The notes below the pieces were generated by a model. That model was not told the DNA's origin. It saw nothing but the letters and a program-made list of their open reading frames with translations, and did no database searches. The translations under genes and the position numbers were made by a program. Source: Pseudomonas sp. TMP9 (lineage in GTDB: Bacteria > Pseudomonadota > Gammaproteobacteria > Pseudomonadales > Pseudomonadaceae). Taken from it: a stretch of DNA of 64,000 bases. Below, piece by piece: positions 54,670-64,000 of this stretch; position 1 is the stretch's first letter; each line of letters opens with the position of its first letter. The DNA lies in contig NZ_CP149803.1 in NCBI RefSeq assembly GCF_037943105.1, positions 1,302,001 through 1,366,000 of the forward strand. The letters run 5' to 3'.

Positions 54670-54698
54670 TTGCTCATGCCTGCTTGCGCCGTCATAAT
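54670..54698 (+). promoter_or_regulatory. Probable sigma-70 promoter of gap
   Basis: TTGCTC (54670-54675), 17-bp spacer, CATAAT (54693-54698), about 43 bp before the start codon. Confidence 0.6.
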
Positions 54699-54740
54699 GT
54701 AGCCCCTTTTTTCAGCCCCTACATGTGGAAGGTACTGCCC

Positions 54741-56189
54741 GTGACTCAGAAGCCCGACCAGTGTCTCGGTGAGTGGATCGATCGAGAAGCCCTTGCGGAA
54801 GCGATGATTCCGATGATTGGCCAGCTCTACCGTAACAACAACGTGGTTACCTCGATCTACGGCCGTGGTCTGATCAACCGTTCAGTGATCGAAATTCTCA
54901 AGGCCCACCGTTTCGCTCGTCACCGTTTGGCCGACGGCAGCGAATTGTCGGTGCACGATACCTTCCCGATCCTTAAGGCCATGAGCGAGCTCAAGCTGGG
55001 CGCCGCTTCCGTGGACCTGGGTAAGATGGTCAGTAAGTTCAAGTCTGACGCTAAAAGCCGCAGCATTGAGCAGTTTGTTAAAGACGAACTGGTCGAGGTG
55101 GTTGGCAAACAGAACAGCGAAGCTCGCGAGGGCACCGACGTAGTTCTTTACGGTTTCGGTCGTATTGGTCGTTTGCTGGCGCGCATCCTGATCGAGAAAA
55201 CCGGTGGTGGTGATGGCCTGCGTCTGCGCGCCATTGTCGTGCGCAAGGGTGCGTCCAATGATTTGTCCAAGCGCGCCAGCCTGCTGCGCCGCGACTCGGT
55301 GCATGGCCCGTTCGATGGCACCATCATCATTGATGAGGCCAACAACACCATCACCGCCAATGGCAACCTGATTCAGGTGATCTACGCCAAAGACCCGAAA
55401 GAGGTCGACTACACCCAGTACGGCATCAAAAACGCGTTGCTGGTAGATAACACCGGTGTATGGCGTGACGCCGAAGGCCTAGGCCAGCACTTGGCTTGTC
55501 CGGGTGTTGATCGCGTGGTGTTGACTGCGCCAGGCAAAGGCGCGCTGAAGAACATTGTCCACGGCGTTAACCATGGCGAGATCACTGCGGATGACAAAAT
55601 CATCTCGGCGGCGTCCTGCACCACCAACGCCATCGTGCCGATTCTGAAGGCCATCAACGACCAGTACGGCATTGCCAACGGTCACGTGGAAACCGTGCAC
55701 TCGTACACCAACGACCAGAACCTGATCGATAACTTCCACAAGGGCGATCGCCGTGGTCGTTCCGCACCGTTGAACATGGTGATCAGCGAAACGGGCGCGG
55801 CAACTGCTGCGGCTAAAGCACTGCCGATGTTGAAGGGCAAGCTGACCGGCAACGCCATTCGCGTGCCGACGCCGAACGTGTCGATGGCCATTCTCAACCT
55901 CAACCTTGAGAAAGCCACCAGCCGTGATGAAGTCAACGAGTACCTGCGCCAGATGGCCATGCACTCGGACCTGCAAAAGCAGATCGACTTCGTGCAGTCG
56001 CAAGAAGTGGTATCTACCGACTTCGTTGGCTCGCGCCACGCCGGTGTGGTCGATGCTGAAGCCACCATTTGCAACGATAACCGGGTGATTCTCTACGTTT
56101 GGTACGACAACGAGTTCGGTTACAGCTGTCAGGTGGTGCGCGTCATGGAAGACATGGCCGGGGTCAACCCGCCAGCTTTCCCGCGCTAA
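54741..56189 (+). CDS. gap: Glyceraldehyde-3-phosphate dehydrogenase, long form
   Basis: About 482 residues, roughly 140 more than classical GAPDH. The extra N-terminal part (EWIDREALAEAMIPMIGQL... to about residue 125) is helical and precedes the NAD fold, which starts VVLYGFGRIGRLLAR. The catalytic Cys293 is in AASCTTNAIVP. The enzyme interconverts glyceraldehyde 3-phosphate and 1,3-bisphosphoglycerate; the long form is thought to serve gluconeogenesis. GGAAGG sits 8 bp before the GTG at 54741, preferred to an ATG at 54723. A strong terminator follows. Confidence 0.93.
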   Translation: MTQKPDQCLGEWIDREALAEAMIPMIGQLYRNNNVVTSIYGRGLINRSVIEILKAHRFARHRLADGSELSVHDTFPILKAMSELKLGAASVDLGKMVSKFKSDAKSRSIEQFVKDELVEVVGKQNSEAREGTDVVLYGFGRIGRLLARILIEKTGGGDGLRLRAIVVRKGASNDLSKRASLLRRDSVHGPFDGTIIIDEANNTITANGNLIQVIYAKDPKEVDYTQYGIKNALLVDNTGVWRDAEGLGQHLACPGVDRVVLTAPGKGALKNIVHGVNHGEITADDKIISAASCTTNAIVPILKAINDQYGIANGHVETVHSYTNDQNLIDNFHKGDRRGRSAPLNMVISETGAATAAAKALPMLKGKLTGNAIRVPTPNVSMAILNLNLEKATSRDEVNEYLRQMAMHSDLQKQIDFVQSQEVVSTDFVGSRHAGVVDAEATICNDNRVILYVWYDNEFGYSCQVVRVMEDMAGVNPPAFPR

Positions 56190-56204
56190 GCGCAGGCAAC
56201 AGCT

Positions 56205-56232
56205 AAAAACGGGAGCTTCGGCTCCCGTTTTT
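56205..56232 (+). terminator. Rho-independent terminator of gap
   Basis: A 12-bp stem (AAAAACGGGAGC / GCTCCCGTTTTT) with a TTCG tetraloop; works in both directions. Confidence 0.95.
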
Positions 56233-56283
56233 ATTGCTCAGGGAGAGTGGTTGATAGGGGGATGGTGTTCATCACTGCACTGC

Positions 56284-56844
56284 TCAGTCAGCGAGCAAGC
56301 TGGCGCGCAGCTTATCTGAGAGACCGTTGGGTGCCAGCCAGATGCCTAGGTAGGCTTTGGCCAGTTCTGGATCTTGGCTGACATAGGTGACCTTGTTATT
56401 CACCTCCAGCGTAAGGCCGCTGTCTGTGCTGAGGTTCAGGGCATAGCGGTCGCCTGGGCGAATATCGCGAAAGGTGGCGTGCAGGGCATCTATCTTCGGG
56501 CGCAGGCGCTCAAGTGTGGCAGTGTCGTGTTGGCGCTCGAGGGTGACCCATGCTGCTTTGATCACGTCTTGGCTGTCGATAGTGCGAAAGTAATAAAGTT
56601 CGAGGCGTTGCGTCAGTGGTTTAGCAGCTGCCTGGCTGGCGCTGGCTTGGGCGGGTGCATAAAAAGCAGCGGCGTAGACGTCCATCCACAGGTAGTTAAG
56701 TACGCTCTGGTTTTTGCGTTGCAGGCTGCTTTGCTCCAGCGTGTGGCTAACGGCGAAGCCAGCTTCTTGCAAGCGCTCACGGCTATTGGCGAACAGCTCG
56801 CCACTCAGCACCAGCAAGACGGTGAATACCAGCAGTAGGCGCAT
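56284..56844 (-). CDS. Chalcone isomerase-like exported protein
   Basis: The 186-residue precursor has a signal peptide (LLLVFTVLLVLSGELFA). The mature domain (YLWMDVYAAAFYAP near the start, YLGIWLAPNGLSDKLRASLL at the end) is the chalcone-isomerase-like fold found widely in bacteria as a periplasmic protein of unknown role. It probably binds a small hydrophobic ligand or fatty acid rather than acting as an isomerase; this is inferred from the plant family. It converges on gap. Confidence 0.82.
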   Translation of the reverse strand: MRLLLVFTVLLVLSGELFANSRERLQEAGFAVSHTLEQSSLQRKNQSVLNYLWMDVYAAAFYAPAQASASQAAAKPLTQRLELYYFRTIDSQDVIKAAWVTLERQHDTATLERLRPKIDALHATFRDIRPGDRYALNLSTDSGLTLEVNNKVTYVSQDPELAKAYLGIWLAPNGLSDKLRASLLAD

Positions 56845-57199
56845 AAAAAGGCTCCAATAGGTCAGTCAGTAGGTGTCGATGCGACGTGACAACAGGCTCG
56901 AGGTGCACTGTGCAACGCCAGTGGTTGGCGCTAGCAGCTTGAATATTCACGGCCCGCAGCTGCTATGTCTCGCGACCAGCGCTTGCGGTCAAGTGGCGAT
57001 CTGTTGCCTTCTGTTACGTTTGACCAGAGAAAAGCAAGCGCTTGGGTGGTCAGTGGCTAACGCCGCGACTTATAATCGGCCAGATCCTTCTCGCGACCAA
57101 CATCCTGTCCAGCACCTGATCTGTTTGGTGCTGCGCCGCATTTTTGCGTTGGTGTTGCCCGTATTCTAAAAGCTTATAAATCAGTGGTTAGGCAAACCT
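56845..57199. other. 355-bp region upstream of the nqr operon
   Basis: No protein gene is supported. It holds the promoters of the chalcone-isomerase-like gene (leftward) and nqrA (rightward). A TATAAA (57175-57180) and a TATTCT (57162-57167) could be -10 boxes for nqr, but neither has a well-spaced -35. I see no terminator or repeat. Confidence 0.5.
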
Positions 57200-58537
57200 A
57201 TGATCAACATAAAACATGGGCTTGATTTGCCCATAACAGGCGCGCCGGCGCAGCGTATCGAGGCTGCAAGGCCGGTACGTAGCGTCGCCGTCATAGGCTT
57301 CGATTACCATGGCATGAAACCGTCCATGGAAGTCGAGGTCGGTGATCGGGTCAAGCTGGGTCAGGTGCTGTTTTCAGACAAGAAATCAGTAGGCGTGCAG
57401 TACACCGCTCCTGCTGCAGGCGTTATCAGCGCTATCCACCGGGGTGAGAAGCGTGTGCTGCAGTCCGTGGTGATTGATGTTGAGGGTGATGAGCAAATCA
57501 CTTTTGATCGGTTCGCGGTGGACAAGCTGGCAGCTATTGGCGACGCCAAGGTGCGTGAGGTTCTGCTGCAATCTGGCTTGTGGACCGCGTTACGCACCCG
57601 TCCGTTTAGCAAGGTGCCAGCTGCTGATGCCATGCCCAGTTCGATCTTTGTGACCGCCATTGATACTCAACCGCTGGCCGCCAACCCAACAGTGGTGATT
57701 GCAGAGCATGCTGCTGACTTTGAGAACGGTTTGCAGGTGTTGGGTAATCTGGCCAAAGTGTTTCTGTGTAAAGCAGAGGGCGCCAGCTTGCCGGGTGAGC
57801 AGCTCAGCAGCGTGCGCACCGAAGCGTTTGCCGGGCCTCACCCAGCTGGTTTAGTGGGTACGCACATTCATTTCCTGGACCCCGTGACCGCCATCAAAAG
57901 CGTCTGGTCGATCAATTATCAGGATGTGATTGCCGTCGGCAAACTGTTCAGCACCGGGCAACTGTGGACTGAGCGGGTGATTGCGCTGGCCGGCCCCGTT
58001 GTTGAACAGCCTCGTTTGCTGCGTACCCGCTTGGGTGCAAACCTCAGTGAGTTGACTGCCGGCGAGCTGCAGCCTGGATTTAACCGGGTTATTTCCGGCT
58101 CGGTGCTGGGTGGCCGAACCGCGCAGGGCGCTTACGCCTTCCTCGGTCGCTACCACTTGCAGGTGTCTTGCCTGGCCGAAGGCAATGAGCGCGAAATGAT
58201 GCATTACCTGCGTGCTGGGGTGAATAAGCACTCAGTGATGAACATTTTTGTCTCTAAGTTGATGGCGGCGAAGAAATTTGCATTCTCCACCACCACCAAC
58301 GGCAGCCCACGCGCCATGGTGCCGGTGGGTAATTACGAAGCAGTGATGCCACTGGATATCCTGCCGACTCAACTCTTGCGCTACCTGATCGTCGGTGACA
58401 CCGAGATGGCCCAAAAATTGGGTTGTCTAGAGCTCGACGAAGAAGACCTGGCCCTGTGCACCTACGTGTGTGCCGGCAAGTATGAATTCGGTCCGATCCT
58501 GCGCGACAACCTCGCGCGTATCGAAAAGGAGGGTTAA
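57200..58537 (+). CDS. nqrA: Na+-translocating NADH:quinone reductase subunit A
   Basis: The 445-residue cytoplasmic-side subunit of the Na+-NQR respiratory pump interacts with quinone. [16 protein letters not shown] at the start and the [22 protein letters not shown] block are typical, and the length is normal. It leads a six-gene operon with gaps of 2-15 bp or short overlaps. Confidence 0.96.
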   Translation: MINIKHGLDLPITGAPAQRIEAARPVRSVAVIGFDYHGMKPSMEVEVGDRVKLGQVLFSDKKSVGVQYTAPAAGVISAIHRGEKRVLQSVVIDVEGDEQITFDRFAVDKLAAIGDAKVREVLLQSGLWTALRTRPFSKVPAADAMPSSIFVTAIDTQPLAANPTVVIAEHAADFENGLQVLGNLAKVFLCKAEGASLPGEQLSSVRTEAFAGPHPAGLVGTHIHFLDPVTAIKSVWSINYQDVIAVGKLFSTGQLWTERVIALAGPVVEQPRLLRTRLGANLSELTAGELQPGFNRVISGSVLGGRTAQGAYAFLGRYHLQVSCLAEGNEREMMHYLRAGVNKHSVMNIFVSKLMAAKKFAFSTTTNGSPRAMVPVGNYEAVMPLDILPTQLLRYLIVGDTEMAQKLGCLELDEEDLALCTYVCAGKYEFGPILRDNLARIEKEG

Positions 58538-58540
58538 GTC

Positions 58541-59752
58541 ATGGGTATCCGTGGATTCCTCGATAAAATCGAGCACAACTTTGAAAAAGGCGGCAAATAT
58601 GAGAGCTGGTATGCCTTGTATGAAGCCATCGACACCTTCTTCTACCGTCCTGCCAGCGTAACCAAGACCACTGCCCATGTGCGTGACGGTATCGACCTCA
58701 AGCGCATGATGATCACCGTCTGGCTGTGTACATTCCCGGCGATGTTCTTCGGCATGTGGAACACCGGTTACCAAGCCAACCTGATTTTTGCCAACAGCCC
58801 AGAGCTGTTTGCTGCCCAGGAAGGCTGGCGCTTCGCCTTGATTGGCTCGCTGGCCGGGTTTGACCCAAACAGCCTGTGGGATAACTTTATCCAAGGCGCG
58901 GCTTACTTTCTGCCGGTTTACGCGGTGACGTTCATCGTCGGCGGCTTCTGGGAAGTGCTGTTTGCCTCGATCCGCAAACACGAAGTTAACGAAGGTTTCT
59001 TCGTGACCTCGGTGCTGTTTGCCTTGATTCTGCCGCCGAGCATTCCGCTGTGGCAGGTTGCACTGGGTATCAGCTTTGGCGTGGTGATCGGCAAGGAAGT
59101 GTTTGGCGGTACGGGCAAGAACTTCCTTAACCCGGCGCTAACTGGTCGTGCCTTCCTGTTCTTCGCCTACCCGGCGCAGCTGTCCGGTGATGCAGTGTGG
59201 ACGGCGGTTGACGGCTATGCCGGCGCTACCTCGCTGAGTCTTGCGGCGGCAGGCGGCATCGAAAACGTAGTCAGTAACGGCATCACTTGGGCAAGCGCCT
59301 TTGTCGGCACTATCCATGGCTCAATGGGTGAAACCAGCACGCTGGCGATATTAATTGGCGGCGGCATTTTGCTCATCACTAAGATCGCCTCTTGGCGCAT
59401 CGTCACAGGTGTAATGCTCGGCATGGTGGGATTCAGCCTGCTGCTGAATATGATGGGCTCGGACACTAACCCGATGTTTGCCATGCCTTGGTATTGGCAC
59501 TTAGTTGTGGGTGGTTTTGCCTTCGGCATGTTCTTTATGGCCACCGACCCGGTGTCATCATCCATGACCCATACCGGTAAGTGGATTTTCGGTGCGCTGA
59601 TCGGTGTGATGGTGGTGATGATCCGCGTGATCAATCCGGCGTTCCCGGAAGGCATGATGCTGGCGATTCTGTTCGCCAACCTATTTGCACCGTTGATCGA
59701 CCACTTTGTCGTCCAAGCCAATATCAAGCGGAGGCTGGCGCGTAATGTCTAG
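58541..59752 (+). CDS. nqrB: Na+-translocating NADH:quinone reductase subunit B
   Basis: The 403-residue inner-membrane subunit has about ten transmembrane helices and forms much of the sodium channel. [12 protein letters not shown] contains the FMN-acceptor Thr230, to which FMN is bound by phosphoester linkage. [21 protein letters not shown] is a conserved membrane segment. It starts 4 bp after nqrA and overlaps nqrC by 8 bp. Confidence 0.97.
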   Translation: MGIRGFLDKIEHNFEKGGKYESWYALYEAIDTFFYRPASVTKTTAHVRDGIDLKRMMITVWLCTFPAMFFGMWNTGYQANLIFANSPELFAAQEGWRFALIGSLAGFDPNSLWDNFIQGAAYFLPVYAVTFIVGGFWEVLFASIRKHEVNEGFFVTSVLFALILPPSIPLWQVALGISFGVVIGKEVFGGTGKNFLNPALTGRAFLFFAYPAQLSGDAVWTAVDGYAGATSLSLAAAGGIENVVSNGITWASAFVGTIHGSMGETSTLAILIGGGILLITKIASWRIVTGVMLGMVGFSLLLNMMGSDTNPMFAMPWYWHLVVGGFAFGMFFMATDPVSSSMTHTGKWIFGALIGVMVVMIRVINPAFPEGMMLAILFANLFAPLIDHFVVQANIKRRLARNV

Positions 59753-60533
59753 TCAAAAAGAATCCACTGTCCGCACGCTGACAGTGGCCTTCCTGGTGTG
59801 TTTGGTCTGTTCAATATTTGTCGCCGGTGCGGCTATTGCGCTCAAACCGACTCAGGTTGAAAACCGTCAGTTAGACAAGCAGCGCAGCATTCTGGCGATT
59901 GCTGGGCTGGGGCAGCCGAGCATGTCAGGGACGCAGGTCAAAGACATGTTTAAAGGGGCTATCACAGCCAAGCTGGTTGACTTGGAAACGGGTAAGTTCT
60001 CGGATGCCAAGGACCCGCTGACCTTTGATCCGCTTAAATCGTCCAAAAATCCCAAACTGTCCAGCGCCCTCAGCAGTGATGAAGACATCGCGTCGATCAA
60101 GCGTCTGGAGCGTTATACCACCGTGTATGTAGTGGAAAAAAACGGTGAAATGGACACGTTGATCATGCCCGTGCGCGGTTACGGTTTGTGGTCAACGTTG
60201 TACGGCTTTATCGCCATCAAAGGTGACCTTAATACGATTGCCGGCATGGGCTTCTACCAGCACGCCGAGACTCCCGGTCTAGGCGGTGAGGTGGATAACC
60301 CGAAGTGGAAAGATCAGTGGCTGGGTAAAACCCTGTTCGATGAAAACGGTAAATTGTCTGTTGCTGTGGTCAAGGGCGGTGTCGATCCACAAAGCCCAAA
60401 AGCCATTCACCAAGTTGATGCACTGGCTGGTGCAACACTGACCAGTAAGGGCGTGGATAACCTGCTGAATTTCTGGCTGGGCCAGAACGGCTTTGGTCCG
60501 TTTATCGCTAACCTGCGCGCTGGGGAGGCTTAA
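59745..60533 (+). CDS. nqrC: Na+-translocating NADH:quinone reductase subunit C
   Basis: About 262 residues: one N-terminal transmembrane helix ([20 protein letters not shown]) and a periplasmic FMN-binding domain. [13 protein letters not shown] carries the FMN-acceptor Thr231. The ATG at 59745 overlaps the end of nqrB; an earlier in-frame codon at 59706 lies inside nqrB. FMN attachment needs the ApbE enzyme encoded at the end of the operon. Confidence 0.95.
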   Translation: MSSQKESTVRTLTVAFLVCLVCSIFVAGAAIALKPTQVENRQLDKQRSILAIAGLGQPSMSGTQVKDMFKGAITAKLVDLETGKFSDAKDPLTFDPLKSSKNPKLSSALSSDEDIASIKRLERYTTVYVVEKNGEMDTLIMPVRGYGLWSTLYGFIAIKGDLNTIAGMGFYQHAETPGLGGEVDNPKWKDQWLGKTLFDENGKLSVAVVKGGVDPQSPKAIHQVDALAGATLTSKGVDNLLNFWLGQNGFGPFIANLRAGEA

Positions 60534-60535
60534 TT

Positions 60536-61204
60536 ATGTCGCAGCCAACTATTAAAGAAGTTCTGTTTAATCCAATTTTCAACAACAACCCGATTGGTTT
60601 GCAGATTCTCGGTATCTGTTCCGCCTTGGCGGTGACCTCGAACCTGAAAACCGCGCTGGTCATGTCGATTGCGCTGACGCTGGTCACCGGGTTTTCCAAC
60701 CTATTTATCTCGATGATTCGCAGTCAGATCCCCAGCTCCATCCGCATGATCGTGCAGATGGTGATCATTGCATCCTTGGTTATCGTGGTGGATCAGGTGC
60801 TCAAGGCTTATGCCTTCAGTTTGTCCAAACAACTGTCGGTATTCGTCGGCCTGATCATCACCAACTGTATCGTGATGGGTCGTGCTGAAGCCTTTGCCAT
60901 GCAAAACCCGCCAGTGCTATCGTTCTTTGACGGTATTGGCAACGGCCTCGGTTACAGTGCGTTTCTGGTGGCTCTGGGCATCATTCGTGAGTTGTTCGGT
61001 GCCGGTAAGTTGATGGGCTACGAGATCATCCCGGTGATCAACGACGGCGGCTGGTATCAGCCCAACGGTATGCTCCTGCTACCACCTTCGGCATTCTTCC
61101 TGATCGGCCTGTTCATTTGGGCTATCCGGAGCTGGAAAACAGACCAGCTCGAGAAGCCCAGCTTCAAGATGGCGCCGCAAGTTTCGAACAAGGAGGCCTA
61201 CTAA
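60536..61204 (+). CDS. nqrD: Na+-translocating NADH:quinone reductase subunit D
   Basis: The 222-residue integral membrane subunit has six helices. The conserved [17 protein letters not shown] motif supplies one of the cysteines that hold a membrane-embedded iron-sulfur centre with NqrE. It starts 2 bp after nqrC, and its TAA overlaps the nqrE ATG. Confidence 0.96.
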   Translation: MSQPTIKEVLFNPIFNNNPIGLQILGICSALAVTSNLKTALVMSIALTLVTGFSNLFISMIRSQIPSSIRMIVQMVIIASLVIVVDQVLKAYAFSLSKQLSVFVGLIITNCIVMGRAEAFAMQNPPVLSFFDGIGNGLGYSAFLVALGIIRELFGAGKLMGYEIIPVINDGGWYQPNGMLLLPPSAFFLIGLFIWAIRSWKTDQLEKPSFKMAPQVSNKEAY

Positions 61205-61812
61205 TGGAACACTACCTCAGCTTGCTGGCTAAGGCAGTGTTCGTTGAGAACATGGCCCTGGCGTTCTTCCTTGGTATGTGCACCTTTATTGCCATCTCGA
61301 AAAAAGTTGAGACGGCAATTGGCTTGGGTATCGCGGTTATTGTGGTGCAGGTCATCACCGTGCCGGCAAACAACCTGATTTACACCTACCTGCTCAAAGA
61401 TGGTGCGTTGGCTTGGGCCGGCTTACCGGAAGTGGATTTGAGCTTTCTTGGCTTGCTCAGCTACATCGGCGTTATCGCCGCCATCGTGCAGATCCTTGAA
61501 ATGCTCTTGGATAAGTACGTACCCAGTCTATACAACGCCCTCGGGGTGTTCTTGCCGTTGATTACCGTGAACTGCGCCATCATGGGCGGCACCCTGTTTA
61601 TGGTTGAGCGGGACTACAACCTGACGGAAAGTACCGTGTATGGCTTTGGCTCTGGCCTGTCTTGGGCGTTGGCCATTGCCGCACTAGCCGGTATTCGCGA
61701 GAAGCTCAAATACAGCGACGTACCCGCAGGGTTGCAAGGCCTGGGCATCACCTTTATTACCATTGGCCTGATGTCTCTGGGCTTTATGTCCTTCTCCGGC
61801 GTGCAGTTATAA
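61204..61812 (+). CDS. nqrE: Na+-translocating NADH:quinone reductase subunit E
   Basis: The 202-residue six-helix membrane subunit is homologous to NqrD in inverted topology. [22 protein letters not shown] and [17 protein letters not shown] contain the cysteines of the shared iron-sulfur site. The ATG at 61204 overlaps the nqrD stop (TAATG); an upstream in-frame start at 61117 is inside nqrD. Confidence 0.96.
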   Translation: MEHYLSLLAKAVFVENMALAFFLGMCTFIAISKKVETAIGLGIAVIVVQVITVPANNLIYTYLLKDGALAWAGLPEVDLSFLGLLSYIGVIAAIVQILEMLLDKYVPSLYNALGVFLPLITVNCAIMGGTLFMVERDYNLTESTVYGFGSGLSWALAIAALAGIREKLKYSDVPAGLQGLGITFITIGLMSLGFMSFSGVQL

Positions 61813-61827
61813 GGAAGGGATTAACAG

Positions 61828-63054
61828 ATGATCAATTTAGAAATCCTTATCGCCATCGGCATGTTCACCGGCATTGTGCTGGCGTTGGTGCTGATCATTC
61901 TCGCGGCACGTGCCAAGCTGGTTTCCAGTGGCGACGTTAGCATCGAGATCAATGGCGAAAAAACCATTGTGGTGCCCGCCGGCGGCAAGTTGCTGCAAAC
62001 CCTGGCGGCCAACAATATTTTCCTCTCATCGGCGTGCGGCGGCGGCGGCACCTGTGCCCAGTGCAAGTGCGTAGTCGAGCACGGCGGCGGTGAAATGCTG
62101 CCCACCGAAGAGGCGGCCTTCACCCGGCGCGAAGCCAAAGCTGGCTGGCGCTTGTCGTGCCAGACCCCGGTCAAGCAGGACATGAAGATCGAGGTGCCGG
62201 AAGAAGTCTTCGGTGTGAAGAAGTGGGAGTGCACCGTTGAGTCCAACCCCAACGTGGCCACGTTTATCAAAGAATTGACGCTGAAATTACCGCAAGGTGA
62301 GAAGGTCGACTTCCGCGCCGGTGGTTATGTGCAGCTGGAATGCCCGCCCCACGAAGTGCGTTACAAGGACTTCGATATCCAGGAAGAGTACCGCGGCGAT
62401 TGGGATAAATTTAATCAGTGGAAGTACGTATCCAAGGTTGAAGAAACCGTGATCCGTGCTTACTCCATGGCCAACTACCCGGAAGAAGTAGGCTTGGTGA
62501 AATTCAATATCCGTATTGCTTCGCCGCCACCGGGTAAAGACGATTTGCCACCGGGTAAGATGAGCTCGTGGGCCTTTAGCCTTAAGCCGGGCGACAAGGT
62601 TACGGTCTATGGCCCGTTTGGTGAATTTTTCGCTAAAGACAGTGAAGCTGAAATGGTGTTTATTGGCGGCGGTGCTGGCATGGCGCCAATGCGTTCGCAT
62701 ATCTTCGACCAACTTAAGCGTTTGAAATCGACGCGTAAGATCAGCTTCTGGTACGGCGCACGCTCCATGCGTGAAGCCTTCTACGTTGAGGAATACGATC
62801 AACTGCAGGCCGAGAACCCTAATTTCAAGTGGCATCTGGCCTTGTCTGATCCGCTGCCGGAAGACAACTGGGACGGGCTCAAAGGGTTTATTCACAACGT
62901 GCTGTACGAGAACTATCTCAAGAGCCACAAGGCCCCTGAAGAGTGCGAGTTCTATATGTGCGGTCCGCCCATGATGAACGCTGCAGTGATCAAAATGCTG
63001 ATCGACCTGGGTGTGGAGGAGGAAAACATCCTGCTCGACGACTTCGGCGGCTAA
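61828..63054 (+). CDS. nqrF: Na+-translocating NADH:quinone reductase subunit F
   Basis: The 408-residue electron-entry subunit has an N-terminal transmembrane helix (about 3-25), a plant-type [2Fe-2S] ferredoxin domain ([14 protein letters not shown], with a further Cys in RLSCQTP) and a C-terminal FAD/NADH reductase domain ([11 protein letters not shown] for [17 protein letters not shown] and [13 protein letters not shown] for NADH). It passes electrons from NADH to the other subunits. apbE begins 2 bp after its stop. Confidence 0.97.
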   Translation: MINLEILIAIGMFTGIVLALVLIILAARAKLVSSGDVSIEINGEKTIVVPAGGKLLQTLAANNIFLSSACGGGGTCAQCKCVVEHGGGEMLPTEEAAFTRREAKAGWRLSCQTPVKQDMKIEVPEEVFGVKKWECTVESNPNVATFIKELTLKLPQGEKVDFRAGGYVQLECPPHEVRYKDFDIQEEYRGDWDKFNQWKYVSKVEETVIRAYSMANYPEEVGLVKFNIRIASPPPGKDDLPPGKMSSWAFSLKPGDKVTVYGPFGEFFAKDSEAEMVFIGGGAGMAPMRSHIFDQLKRLKSTRKISFWYGARSMREAFYVEEYDQLQAENPNFKWHLALSDPLPEDNWDGLKGFIHNVLYENYLKSHKAPEECEFYMCGPPMMNAAVIKMLIDLGVEEENILLDDFGG

Positions 63055-63056
63055 GC

Positions 63057-64000
63057 ATGAAGCATCTGCTACTGCGGCCCGTTATCGTTGTCAGCTTGCT
63101 GACAGCCTTAACGGGCTGTTGGTTTTCCGAGCGTGTAGAAGAGTTTTCCGGCCCGACCATGGGCAGTACCTACACGGTTAAATATGTACGCAGTGAGGGC
63201 TTGCCCAGCCCCGAGCGACTCCAGTTTGAGGTCGCTGCAATTCTCGATGAGGTTGACGTGCAAATGTCGACCTATCGCGATGATTCTATTATCGAGCAGT
63301 TCAATCGAGCTCCGGCCGGGACGTGTCAGGTCATGCCGGCCGGTTTGCTGCAGTTGGTCGATGCCGGATTTGTGCTGCATGAGCAAAGCGCAGGTGCGCT
63401 TGATCTAACACTCGAACCGCTGCTAAATCTGTGGGGTTTTGGCCCCAAATCCCGTGCCGAAAAGGTGCCGACCGCTGAAGAATTGGCGCAAGTGATGGTG
63501 CATGTCGGTATGCAGCACCTGCGTCGCCAAAATGATCAGCTTTGCAAGCAAGCTGACGTACAGGTCGACTTCAACAGCATTGCTGCAGGTTACGCGGTGG
63601 ATAAAATTGTCCAGCGTTTCACGGCGTTAGGTGTGGTCAGTTATATGGTCGAAGTCACCGGTGAGCTAAAAGCTGCCGGCAAAAAGCCTGATGGCCAGCC
63701 TTGGCGTATTGGATTGGAAGCCCCGCAAGATGGCCAGCGCGTCGCCCAGCGCGTGTTAGCCGTGGATGGCTACGGTATTTCCACCTCGGGTGATTACCGC
63801 AATTACTTCGAGGAGCAGGGAAAGCGCTATTCACATACCCTCGACCCTCTGACCGGCGCGCCGATTACGCACACGCTAGCTGCTGTTACCGTGGTTGATA
63901 AATCGACCTTACGCGCCGATGGCATGTCTACAGTACTGATGGTCATGGGCACTGAGCGTGGCTTGATATTTGCGCAACGTATGGGAATTGCGGCGTTTTT
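63057..64000 (+). CDS. apbE: FAD:protein FMN transferase, 3'-truncated by the window edge
   Basis: 314 codons are visible and the gene continues beyond 64000. A lipoprotein signal ends in LTALTGCW, so it is anchored in the periplasm. SGPTMGSTYTVKY, MSTYRDDSIIEQFN, DFNSIAAGYAVD, TSGDYRNYF and HTLDPLTGAPI are ApbE motifs. It transfers FMN from FAD to the threonines of NqrB and NqrC. The usual VEIGGE loop reads VEVTGE here, a mild variant. The position 2 bp after nqrF shows co-expression with its targets. Confidence 0.95.
   Translation, partial: MKHLLLRPVIVVSLLTALTGCWFSERVEEFSGPTMGSTYTVKYVRSEGLPSPERLQFEVAAILDEVDVQMSTYRDDSIIEQFNRAPAGTCQVMPAGLLQLVDAGFVLHEQSAGALDLTLEPLLNLWGFGPKSRAEKVPTAEELAQVMVHVGMQHLRRQNDQLCKQADVQVDFNSIAAGYAVDKIVQRFTALGVVSYMVEVTGELKAAGKKPDGQPWRIGLEAPQDGQRVAQRVLAVDGYGISTSGDYRNYFEEQGKRYSHTLDPLTGAPITHTLAAVTVVDKSTLRADGMSTVLMVMGTERGLIFAQRMGIAAF

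Noticed and set aside
57144..57180. Promoter of nqrA from TTGCGT/TATTCT or TTGCCC/TATAAA
   Set aside because: Spacings of 12 and 14 bp are too short to be convincing.

Overview
The window is a contiguous, gene-dense stretch of a gammaproteobacterial chromosome that I read as Pseudomonas (sensu lato). The reasons are the gene content and order: lexA next to sulA, psrA opposite lexA, then nagZ, a methylthioinosine phosphorylase and csiV-mfd opposite a long-form gap, followed by nqrABCDEF-apbE, with fadBA (FaoAB type) close to topA. Moderately high GC, Pseudomonas-like codon use and the PsrA-type operator agree with this. I saw no tRNA or rRNA gene, CRISPR array, prophage or intact insertion sequence. 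It looks like core chromosome with a few accessory-looking spots.

Layout. 1-8.2 kb: the 3' end of a coiled-coil protein, a PLP-dependent desulfhydrase/ACC-deaminase family enzyme, a cyclic-nucleotide-binding/rhodanese fusion, a reverse-strand DUF1853 gene, then a tightly packed run of NAD kinase, metallophosphatase, rhomboid protease, DUF1315 and DUF2797. 8.3-11 kb: pepN. 11-18.7 kb: a 605-bp gap with a three-armed repeat, then a four-gene envelope cluster (DUF1302 outer-membrane protein, DUF1329 periplasmic protein, YCF48-like propeller, RND/MMPL transporter) with strong terminators inside and after it. 18.9-21.6 kb: a small lipoprotein and molybdenum-cofactor genes mobA, moaB, moeA. 21.7-28.8 kb: an AraC-type regulator opposite an alkyl-DHAP-synthase-like flavoenzyme, a GlpD-like dehydrogenase and an FGGY kinase, then a YegS-type lipid kinase. 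29-38 kb: CheV, a DUF1499 lipoprotein head-to-head with a MOSC protein, Slt, an ABC-F ATPase, a universal stress protein and several uncharacterised proteins.

38.6-48.2 kb: fatty acid beta-oxidation (fadB, fadA), DUF1653, topA, two small conserved genes, the SOS genes sulA and lexA (with two SOS boxes on the lexA promoter), and psrA with operator-like repeats on its own promoter. 48.2-51.1 kb: a signal-less YkuD-domain protein beside nagZ (probable cytosolic murein recycling), the methylthioinosine phosphorylase and csiV. 51.1-56.8 kb: mfd, gap and a chalcone-isomerase-like periplasmic protein. 57.2-64 kb: the Na+-translocating NADH:quinone oxidoreductase operon ending in the FMN transferase (apbE) needed to flavinylate NqrB and NqrC; apbE runs off the window.

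Cooperating sets: fadBA with psrA (fatty acid degradation and its sensor); lexA with sulA (SOS); nagZ with the YkuD protein (wall recycling); nqr with apbE (sodium pump assembly); mobA-moaB-moeA (molybdenum cofactor). The most interesting places for new biology are the cyclic-nucleotide/rhodanese fusion, the AGPS-like/GlpD-like/FGGY operon, the DUF1302-DUF1329-YCF48-RND cluster with an AT-rich mosaic segment in its first gene, the cytosolic YkuD protein, and two unusual inverted-repeat elements.
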